64,000 nucleotides of DNA. Source: Brachionus plicatilis (lineage: Eukaryota > Rotifera > Eurotatoria > Ploima > Brachionidae). Made by a program: the position numbers and the translations under genes. The notes under the pieces were generated by a model that had not been told where the DNA came from, did no database searches, and was given only the letters and a program-made list of their open reading frames with translations. The stretch covers positions 242,733-306,732 of the forward strand of contig QEOQ01000704.1 in assembly GCA_010279815.1 (NCBI GenBank). The letters run 5' to 3'. Of this stretch, positions 55,930 to 64,000 are shown in pieces (positions within the stretch are counted from its first letter, which is position 1; the number at the start of each line of letters is the position of its first letter).

Positions 55930-56130
55930 TTCTAATAATTAAACTGGCCAGTCTCACTATCACTCAGGTTCTTCTACTTTAGAAATTGAAACAATCGAAA
56001 AATTTATGAATTGCCCTTTTTCAGGCGTTTTACGTTCTGCGGGTCAAAACTGTGAAGGTAATGTACAAATATGAAATCCAACTCAAGAAGAGAGTTCCAA
56101 AGTTTCAAACAGATTAAAAAATAAAAATCT
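55930..56130 (-). repeat. H2B flank of unit 5, inverted match to 51000-51290
   Basis: See the partner. A shorter relative (CAAGAAGAGAGTTC and neighbours) occurs at about 61088-61155. Confidence 0.75.
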
Positions 56131-56160
56131 ATAATTTGCTTTATTTAGAAATGAGTGAGT

Positions 56161-56176
56161 GGCCTTGAAGAAGGCC
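56161..56176 (-). terminator. Histone 3' stem-loop, H2B unit 5
   Basis: GGCCTTCTTCAAGGCC on the gene strand. Confidence 0.9.
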
Positions 56177-56214
56177 GGGGGTTAATGTTTGTTTTGTTTA
56201 TTGATTAAGAGATT

Positions 56215-56592
56215 TTATTTTGAACTTGTGTATTTGGTGACAGCTTTTGTGCCTTCACTAACAGCATGCTTTGCCAATTCACCTGGTAACAACAATCTGA
56301 CAGATGTTTGAATTTCGCGACTTGAAATAGTCGATTTTCCATTGTGAGTGGACAATTTGGACGCTTCGGTGGCTATTCTCTCAAAAATGTCATTAACAAA
56401 CGAATTCATTATGCTCATTGCTTTGCTTGAGACACCAGTGTCCGGATGAACTTGTTTAAGCACTTTGTAAATGTAAATCGAATATGTTTCCTTCCTCTTT
56501 TTCTTTCGTTTTCCTTCTCCTTTGGCACCTTTGCTTGGTTTTACTGCTTTTTTGGCTCCTTTGCTCGGCGTCTTTGGTGTTTTGGGTGGCAT
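56215..56592 (-). CDS. Histone H2B (unit 5)
   Basis: 125 residues, same protein; one or two silent changes near codon 'LPGELAKH' (TTCACCTGG instead of CTCACCAGG on the plus strand). No upstream in-frame ATG. Confidence 0.97.
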   Translation of the reverse strand: MPPKTPKTPSKGAKKAVKPSKGAKGEGKRKKKRKETYSIYIYKVLKQVHPDTGVSSKAMSIMNSFVNDIFERIATEASKLSTHNGKSTISSREIQTSVRLLLPGELAKHAVSEGTKAVTKYTSSK

Positions 56593-56892
56593 TTTCTTCT
56601 TCTTTCTCTAGATCACTTTTCAACTTTTGATTTTTTAAAACAAACTGACTGAAGAGGAATTAAATAGACCTTTTAAGTAAATATCTAATTATGATTTTTT
56701 ATATAAATATATTTTTTTGGCCAACAAAAAATATACAATTTTATTATTAGAAAAATAAAATGTACATTTTTTGAACCTCCACCTTTGTTTGACCCTTAAA
56801 TTCACTTCATTTTGGATACAAATAGACAAAATTTTTTTAAGAAATTATTTATTAGATATTAAAAATAAAACTATAATTATTTAAAGGTGAAA
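56593..56892. promoter_or_regulatory. Divergent H2A/H2B promoter, unit 5
   Basis: 300 bp, conserved blocks as in units 2-4; the TATA-like run is slightly shorter (TATATAAATATATTTTT). Confidence 0.7.
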
Positions 56893-57294
56893 ATGTCCGG
56901 TAGAGGTAAAGGAGGCAAAGTAAGAGCAAAAGGCAAAACACGTTCAAGCAGAGCTGGTCTTCAATTTCCAGTGGGTCGAATTCATAGATTGCTGCGAAAG
57001 GGACATTATGCAGAGAGAGTGGGTGCTGGTGCCCCTGTCTATTTGGCTGCAGTGTTGGAGTATTTGAGTGCTGAAATTCTTGAATTGGCAGGCAATGCTG
57101 CACGAGATAACAAAAAGACAAGAATCATACCGCGTCATTTGCAATTAGCCATTAGAAATGATGAAGAGTTGAATAAGCTTTTGTCAGGTGTCACAATTGC
57201 TCAGGGAGGTGTCTTGCCAAACATTCAATCGATTCTTTTGCCCAAAAAGACAGACGATGCAGTTCCAACAAAAGGTTCAAAATCAGATGATTAA
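56893..57294 (+). CDS. Histone H2A (unit 5)
   Basis: 133 residues with Pro125, but the codons around it (GTTCCAACAAAA) differ from units 1 and 4 (GTTCCGACCAAA), so this copy is an independent lineage of the Pro type. Confidence 0.97.
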   Translation: MSGRGKGGKVRAKGKTRSSRAGLQFPVGRIHRLLRKGHYAERVGAGAPVYLAAVLEYLSAEILELAGNAARDNKKTRIIPRHLQLAIRNDEELNKLLSGVTIAQGGVLPNIQSILLPKKTDDAVPTKGSKSDD

Positions 57295-57328
57295 ATTTAC
57301 TTGATTTAAAATTAAAACAAAAACCCCC

Positions 57329-57344
57329 GGCCTTTTTAAAGGCC
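57329..57344 (+). terminator. Histone 3' stem-loop, H2A unit 5
   Basis: GGCCTTTTTAAAGGCC, loop TTTA, then AATAAAGC. Confidence 0.9.
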
Positions 57345-57892
57345 ATTTAAATATTCAAAAAATAAAGCAAAATATTCTTTATTAATTTATTTTAATGATA
57401 AAATAATCAAAAAATTTGACAATACTAAATTAATAAAAATAACTTGACCAATTTTACGATTAAAAGAATGGTTCATCATCATTGTATCAGAGGTGGGCAA
57501 TTGTTCTTTTTTAATCGGAAAACTATTCCTTTTGCTATGCAAATTTATCTTATCAAAAAATATCACTCAAAAATTAAAAAAAAAAAACGTTTTTTTTTTT
57601 AATTTTTGAGTGCAAGCTTTTTGTATTAAAAATTTTGATAAAATACTCTATTTCTAACTCAAATTTGAATATTTTTGATTAAAAAACTGTTATATTTTCT
57701 AATCATTCTGAATAATCTTTTTATTTCATTATCTCATTTCAAAATCGCAAACAAAGAATTTTTTATTTTTGATATTTCAATTTTGCATAAAAGGCCAAAT
57801 TTGGTTACATCCTTTATACTGATTCTACAAAACCCAGAAAATTGTAAATTTGGGATATTATATTATTTTAAAAATCCAATTCAACTTTACGT

Positions 57893-58016
57893 ATTGGTGG
57901 TACAAAGGATGTGTCAGGTGCTACAATTTAAAGAAAACGTTTTAGTCAGTCAATATTTAGGTTCTGGCGTTTTTTTTATTTTGTTTTTGAATTTTGTCCA
58001 GAATTCACAATGCCAC
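57893..58016 (+). repeat. Single arm of the foldback repeat, unit 5
   Basis: GGTGGTACAAAGGATGTGTC ... ATTCACAATGCC; the inverted partner is missing and this spacer is the most diverged. Confidence 0.6.
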
Positions 58017-58049
58017 AACTGATTTCAATATAAATTTAATTGTAGTTCT

Positions 58050-58127
58050 CTGCCGCAGTGATAACATTAGAATCAATTTTTACCTATCAATGCGGTCATG
58101 AACATTCCCGGTTGAATTTCTGTCCGA
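58050..58127 (+). other. GC-rich double-hairpin element in spacer of unit 5 (diverged)
   Basis: First stem kept as GCCGCA/TGCGGT with a G-T pair and lengthened by TGATA/TATCA; the second stem is lost (CATTCCCGG ... CTGTCCG). Confidence 0.45.
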
Positions 58128-58611
58128 CAAGAATTGTGTAAAAACAAAATTGAAAATTAACTAGAAATCAACTCTGAATTTTATTAAAGTGTTTTTAATT
58201 GTATTTTATTTAGACAATGTTTTTCACAACTATATATTTTATTAAAAAAGATATATTTTTATGTATAAATTTATTACAGATAATTTTCTCCGAGTAAATT
58301 AATAACTGAATAAATCAAAATTTTAAATTGCAAATAAAAAAGAGTTTTTTTTTACATTCATTAAAAAAATTTTTCATTTTAAAATTTAATATCAAACAAA
58401 AGATGTTATTCAAATGGCGATGATAATCAAAGTTAAAGTTCAAATTATAACAAAGCATGTTTTTATTTTTAATAAAATATATTCATAATATTTTCGTTAT
58501 AAATTTGTTATAAACAAGGAAATAAATTAAAGTTTAAATAAAGTTCAATAAAAGTTCAATGTTTACAACCTTGACTCTTTTAAAAATATAATTTTCACCT
58601 TCATTAATGAC

Positions 58612-58619
58612 TATAAAAA
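58612..58619 (+). promoter_or_regulatory. H3 TATA box, unit 5
   Basis: TATAAAAA in the conserved H3 upstream block, about 65-70 bases before the ATG. Confidence 0.7.
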
Positions 58620-58637
58620 TAAAATAAATAAAATTAA

Positions 58638-59093
<456 letters not shown>

Positions 59094-59117
59094 ATTCATT
59101 TTTTCATTTTATCCCCC

Positions 59118-59133
59118 GGTCTTTTTCAAGACC
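59118..59133 (+). terminator. Histone 3' stem-loop, H3 unit 5
   Basis: GGTCTTTTTCAAGACC, loop TTTC, AATAAAGC 16 bases on. Confidence 0.9.
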
Positions 59134-59424
59134 AAACACCTTTTAAAAAATAAAGCATAAATTTTTTTTAAAACTTTCTTTCTACAATTGACTGATGATT
59201 GTAAATTTGAACTTTTATGAATACTAATATCATAGATATCATAAACAATTTACTGAGACAAATGTTAAATCTAAAATTGAGTCGTTAAATTTTTTATTTT
59301 GGAATGGAGTCGCGGTATATTTAAATTCGGTATTTCTACTCGAGTGATGGTGTCTCTGACTCTATTGAGCTATGTTTAAACAACTTAAGATTTAGAAAGA
59401 AAGAATTTTATTTTATACTTTGTA
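59134..59424. other. Gene-free flank of unit 5
   Basis: No similarity to the unit 2 or unit 4 H3 flanks beyond the downstream motif. Confidence 0.4.
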
Positions 59425-60067
59425 CAGTGCCGATTTGACACGTGGATTTCTGGTAATTTTACGTAAAAATTGTTAAAAAAGAAAAAACCAAAAAAAAGCT
59501 CTATTTTTTGAATTTTTTATTATTTTTAATAAATTTTGAAAAAAGTAGTTTCTTTTTATTTGTTTATATTTTCACCAATAGTTATTTTTTTTTTACTAAT
59601 TTTTACATAAATTTAAGTAAAAAAAGGTTAGGTTTAAAAGTCGAACACTATATCAATTACCAATAAAAGAGAAAATAACACGAATTCAAGTCGATTAAGA
59701 TAACTAATTAATTCTTAAAATTTAATAGATGGAATTTTTGTTATTTTTAATTTTTTTTGTATGCGGATTTCGGCGGATGGTCGGACTGATAGTTTATTAG
59801 GAAAAATAAAAATTTCTTAATTTTTTTTTCAAAAAATACTTTTTTTTATCATGTTTTACCTCTTTTTACCTGAATTTACGTAATAATTACGTGATAGTAA
59901 AAATATAAACAAATAAATAGAAACTAATTTTTTCAAAATTTATTAGAAAATAATAAAAAAATAAAAAAATTGCGCTTTTTTTTGGCCCTTTCATTTTACC
60001 AATTTTTACGTAAATTTACACAATTTTACGCAAAATTACCAGAAATCCACGTGTCAAATCGGCACTG
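59425..60067. mobile_element. 643-bp TA-flanked MITE (CAGTG ends)
   Basis: About 44-base near-perfect inverted ends starting CAGTGCCGATTTGACACGTG, with TA at 59423-59424 and 60068-60069. Interior has repeated TTTTACGTAA-like motifs and no gene. Confidence 0.88.
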
Positions 60068-60234
60068 TAACTTATACTTCTTCATTTTTTATTTTGGTTT
60101 CTTTTTATTTTTATACTTAAATTTTACTTTTTTTTCTTTTTTTTTTTACTTCCCCTGAAGTAGGTAAAAACAGAAGCTTCCATCAAAAATTCAACAAAAA
60201 CAAAAATTCCATCTATTAAATTTTAAGAACAAAT

Positions 60235-61025
60235 AACGGTTTGGAATTAAATGAAACCAAAATTAACTCGGAAGACAATTTTAAGTATTTGGGATCTATG
60301 GAAGTCTCAAGTGAGACCGATATCAAAGCAAGAAAAGGTCAAGCTTGGGGGGCCTTTCAGAAACTCAAAAACATCTTCAAGTCCAAAACACCCACGAAAG
60401 ATACAGTGTTGTACTTTAAACCGCAGAACGGGAGATATTACATCATTTTACGTAATTTTACGTGAATAAATTTTATTAAGTATTCATTAAATAAAAATTC
60501 ATTAAGAACAAAATTTTCTCAAAATTACCTTTTATCACAAAAAATTACCTTTTATTACATTTTTTAACAATATTTTGTGTAAAATTATGTAATAAAATGT
60601 AAAAAAATGTTAATTTCAAATTGCGAAAAAAATTTAATAAAAATAAAAAAATTTATTAAAAAATCAAATCCTGTAAGCATTTTTGTTGTGTTTTACATGA
60701 AATGACGTAATTTTACGTAATATTACACTATTTTACGTAAGCTTACATTAAATTGCATTCTAAATTTGATGTAATTTTATGTAATCTTATATTTATTTAG
60801 GTAAAATTGCGTAAAATGATGTAATATTACCCGTTCAGCGGTTTAAAGTACAACACCGTATAAAGATAAGCATCTTTAATACAGCAGGAGTTTTATTATA
60901 TGGATGTGAGAGCTGGATAATAACAAAAAAACTCGAGAATTCACTAAATAGCTTTGCAAATTGTTTACAGACGATTGATGATGATGAAGGAGGTTAATTA
61001 TATTCAAACAAATAAATAAATAAAT
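60235..61025 (+). pseudogene. LINE RT C-terminal fragment, split by a MITE
   Basis: Left part (60241-60403): NFKYLGSMEVSSETDIKARK and AWGAFQKLKNIFKSK. Right part (60861-60995): IFNTAGVLLYGCESWIITKK and LENSLNSFAN. Together they form the end of a LINE RT (FKYLGS...D---R---AW-A---L--IWKS...LLYGCE-W). The tail is (AAAT)n at about 61003-61023. The reading frame is continuous if the MITE and one TA are removed. Confidence 0.8.
60404..60858. mobile_element. 455-bp TA-flanked MITE nested in a LINE
   Basis: About 47-base inverted ends CAGTGTTGTACTTTAAACCG / complement (right end begins CGGTGTTG), TA at 60402-60403 and 60859-60860. Shares TTTTACGTAA-type internal motifs with 59425-60067 but has different ends. 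Confidence 0.88.
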
Positions 61026-61196
61026 ACTTCAGGATTCTTTAGAGAATAACTGTTCAGAATTCAAAGAGAAAAACAATTCTAGAACTAATTGAAACTGTGA
61101 TGGTAATGCAGTTTAACACAATGGTTCAACCCAAGAAGAGAGTTCTAAGGTTTACAATTTCGATGGTGAAATAGACGAGAAATGCAAAAATTCTTA

Positions 61197-62075
61197 CCGT
61201 AAACTGTTGACCATTACTCTTGGAACTATGTCAAAATTTGGGTTTATTTCATACGGAACTAATACCATCGAAACCATGTTATAAATTTTTTTTATTTTTT
61301 AACCTTGGCGTCTGACTTTAAACTAAGAGTAAGCGCAAAACTTTGATTTTATTCTTAGAATAATTTCGAAATTATTTTGTAATGAACTTAAAAAATTGTA
61401 GAGTTAAATTCGAAATTAAAAAAACTCTATTCTAACTTTTGCATTTATTCTCAGAGTAAAAATTAAATTCGATTAAAAATTAAGAATTAAAATTAAATTT
61501 TAAATTAAAAAATTCGATTTAGTAGCCAAAAAAACTGTATAAAAACATTTATTTTTTATTTTGCCAAGTAATTTTACCATTTTCGTCACGAGGTAGCCTT
61601 TTTCTTGTACTTTGAGCCAGAGAAAAAAAAAGTTGATAGCATCTTAAAACTCACTCAAAACTGAATTATTGGAAGAAGAAGATATAGTAACTTGTTCAAA
61701 TCAATTAACACCTAAGAAACGTGGTAGAAAAAGGCTACCTCGTGACGAAAATGGTAAAATTACTTGGCAAAATAAAAAATAAATGTTTTTATGGAGTTTT
61801 TTTGGCTACTAAATCGAATTTTTTAATTTAAAATTTAATTTTAATTTTTAATTTTTTAAGTTTATTACAAAATAATTTCTAATTATTCTAAGTCGAAATT
61901 ATTCTAAGAATAAAATCAAACTTTTGCGCTTACTCTTAGTTTAAAGTCAGACGTCAAGGTTTATTCAAAAAAATAAATAAAAAATTTTTTTAACATGGTT
62001 TCGATGGTATTAGTTCCGTATGGAATAAACCCAAATTTTGACATAGTTCCAAGAGTAATGGTCAATAGTTAACGG
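61197..62075. mobile_element. Foldback TA-flanked MITE with AT-hook peptide sequence (copy 2)
   Basis: Ends as in 31619-32267 (CCGTAAACTGTTGACCATTA). TA at 61195-61196 and 62076-62077. The inner parts are also inverted: 61545-61610 is the complement of about 61690-61785, which reads TPKKRGRKRLPRDENGKITW on the plus strand. So nearly the whole 879 bp is a palindrome with a short centre. Confidence 0.85.
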
Positions 62076-62077
62076 TA

Positions 62078-62562
62078 GAATTTTAAAAAAATTTACCAGC
62101 TTTAAATTTAAAAAAAAAATCAGTGAGATTTATGGAGTCTGATGGAAGCTATTAGACCCGAAATTATGCCTTCCTTCAGTTTATCATTTGGGCCACTTCA
62201 CATTACAATTAAAATATTTTAATTTTTTTTACAATTAATAATAGTGGTTGCGTGTAAAATTTACCATGAAATTTTTTTTTAAAATAGATAGTTATTCCTC
62301 TTATCCAACTTGAAAAAATAAATATGTAGCTCAAAAACTTATTATTAAAAATTTCTAAAATTAATTTGCTTCCATATTCTATATTTAGCTATATCTAGAA
62401 CTCTGGCTCTAAGAATGACTAATTTAAATGGAATTTTTGTTACAAAAATATTTGAGGAAATAAATTTAGAAGACTTTAAAAATCTAAGATTAAAATATTG
62501 TATTTTTTTATTATTTATTTAATAAAATAAAAATTAAATTTTGTTTTTAATTCTGCGTAAAC
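62078..62562. other. Upstream region of the tetraspanin gene
   Basis: Nothing recognised. Confidence 0.4.
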
Positions 62563-63311
62563 ATGCCGTTTAATGTTAAAAAATATCTCAAATATTCAGT
62601 CATTGTTCTGAACGTAATTATAATTCTAAGTGGTATTATATTACTAGCTATAGCCTCATCAATCCAAAGTCAAATAAATTCCACCAGACTTAACGATACC
62701 ATTGTTGGTTACTCTATCCCTGCAGGATCTATCCTAAGCATAATTATTGGCATCTTTTTCGTCATACTTGGAGTTGCAGGCATTTACGCCGGAGTCAAAG
62801 AAAAATATAAATTTCTTGTGGCCTATGCTGGAAGTATGTCTATTTTATTTTTGGTCCAAATAATAATAGGTGCTGCTGCTCTATCGGCTCGCAACAATAC
62901 AAAGTACATAAGATCACTAAACAGCATATATCTGAGTGATTTTTCTGTTAATTCCAGCAACGAAGCCAAAAGAGATCATTTGCAGCAGTATTTTAAATGT
63001 TGTGGATGGAATGGTATAAATGACTACATTGTATCAGAGAAAACCATATTGGTTCCTGTAAGCTGTTGTAAAAATCCAGAGATTTGTGACCAAAATGATT
63101 TGACTGACTTATTTGATATGGCTTGTAAAGAGCCTATATCTTTATATGTTGGACACTTTATTGAAGTTATAGGTGTTTCTTTGGTAAATTTAAAATAAAA
63201 TTAAAATATTTTAATTATTAAATTTATTTATAGATTATTTTTGGTATAATCAATCTAATTTCGATTATAATCGCAGCTATTTATTGCAAAAAACTCAAAA
63301 CTGAAGTCTGA
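62563..63311 (+). CDS. Tetraspanin (2 exons)
   Basis: Exons 62563-63183 and 63234-63311, 232 residues, GT..AG intron of 50 bases. Four membrane segments at about residues 12-32, 55-75, 86-106 and 199-225, the last one split by the intron (EVIGVSL|IIFGIINLI). The large outer loop has the CCG signature (YFKCCGWNG) and further cysteines SCC, EIC and MAC, six in all, as needed for the disulfides. Tetraspanins organise membrane protein complexes. The short tail after TM4 (CKKLKTEV) has a juxtamembrane Cys that could be palmitoylated. Start ATG directly precedes the usual short basic N-terminus. Which tetraspanin subgroup cannot be told. Confidence 0.92.
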
Positions 63312-64000
63312 AATCTGTTCAAAAATATCCAAAAGAAACTCACAAGTCAATTTTTTATCAATATCTAATTTTAACAAATAAAAATATTTTTAAAGTTTTT
63401 GAATAATTTTCTTTTAATTTAATTCAGTCTTTATCTTGAATTTTTTTTGAAAGAATAAAAAGAATAAAATCAATTACATAAACGAAATCTTAGTCAACCT
63501 TTTTTTTAATGTGATCGATTAAGAAAAAAATTTTTATTATGTAGAATTGTTAAAATAATCTTAAATTTTAGGAAGAATAATTATCACCTAAAAACTGGAA
63601 TTTTTAGGAAGGGTATCGTAAAAAGCTGTCTTCATATTCTTGAATTAGACCAAAAATATACTTTCTAGCTTAGTTACATAATTTTTTAAAATGCCTTTCT
63701 CCTAGCAATTGGGTCTTAAAACAGTCTATCAAGCTAATGGTTCAATGCTTTAAATAAGCATAACTTTGCTAGTCTTTTTTCATTATAATTATTATAAAAA
63801 AATGAATACATTAGAAATTTTCTCAAAAATCCGATTATTCAACACTAAGAAAGCTTGATTTCATAGAAAATAAGAGAAGTTAATAAAGTATACTGTTCTA
63901 AATGCAATAGAAGCTAGTTGTCCATTAAAAAAATCAAACTCTAAAAAAAGCAGCAATACCAATACAGGGAAGCTGTGACACGCAGTCATAGAACATTCTA
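63312..64000. other. Gene-free AT-rich stretch to window end
   Basis: Tetraspanin 3' UTR with AATAAAA near 63377; nothing else seen. Confidence 0.4.

Overview
The window is AT-rich eukaryotic, almost certainly metazoan, DNA. It has spliced genes with short GT..AG introns (about 49-60 bases when free of transposons), replication-dependent histone genes ending in 16-base stem-loops, a TRPM-type channel, a tetraspanin, a V-ATPase subunit, and a dense load of DNA transposons and LINEs. My best guess is a small invertebrate such as a monogonont rotifer, but this is inference; no species-specific marker was recognised.

The backbone is five histone units, each built as H2B<-(about 300 bp shared promoter)->H2A...(1.3-2 kb spacer)...->H3, in either orientation. 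Unit 1 (about 1.8-4.6 kb) and unit 4 (47.7-51.0 kb) lie H3-H2A-H2B. Units 2 (12.0-15.7 kb), 3 (26.0-29.8 kb) and 5 (56.2-59.1 kb) lie H2B-H2A-H3. In total there are five H2A, five H2B and four H3 genes, and no H4 or H1. Unit 1 has no H3 in view because a LINE has landed where the unit's H3 promoter should be. Coding sequences are nearly identical; spacers and flanks differ and are mosaic. Every histone gene has the stem-loop and, 16-17 bases further on, a fixed AATAAAGC motif. Units 1/2 and 4/5 face each other by their H2B ends and form large inverted repeats.

Ordinary genes lie between units 3 and 4 and around unit 5: a lysine-rich protein with a SMAP/KNOP1-like C-terminus (32.5-33.2 kb, minus), V-ATPase subunit E (33.4-34.2 kb, minus), an 18-exon TRPM-family channel (38.2-46.8 kb, plus), a single-exon membrane-anchored WD40-like protein with a His/Cys-rich N-terminus (54.0-55.3 kb, plus), and a two-exon tetraspanin (62.6-63.3 kb, plus).

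The rest is mainly transposon debris: LINE pieces (left edge, 3.7, 8.5, 23.5-25.2, 30.3, 60.2 kb), a gypsy pol remnant (16.7-17.5 kb), MULE transposase copies with SWIM and AT-hook parts (9.4-11.3, 20.2, 35.1 kb), a ULP1-like peptidase remnant (5.5-6.1 kb), a Tc1 element with an IR/DR end structure and a nested LINE (22.2-25.6 kb, containing a 993-base assembly gap), a mariner fragment, a hAT transposase fragment, and at least ten MITE-like elements, many with exact target-site duplications. The least explained items are a GC-rich double-hairpin element found in every H2A-H3 spacer, a pair of MITEs carrying an AT-hook peptide, and several foldback elements.
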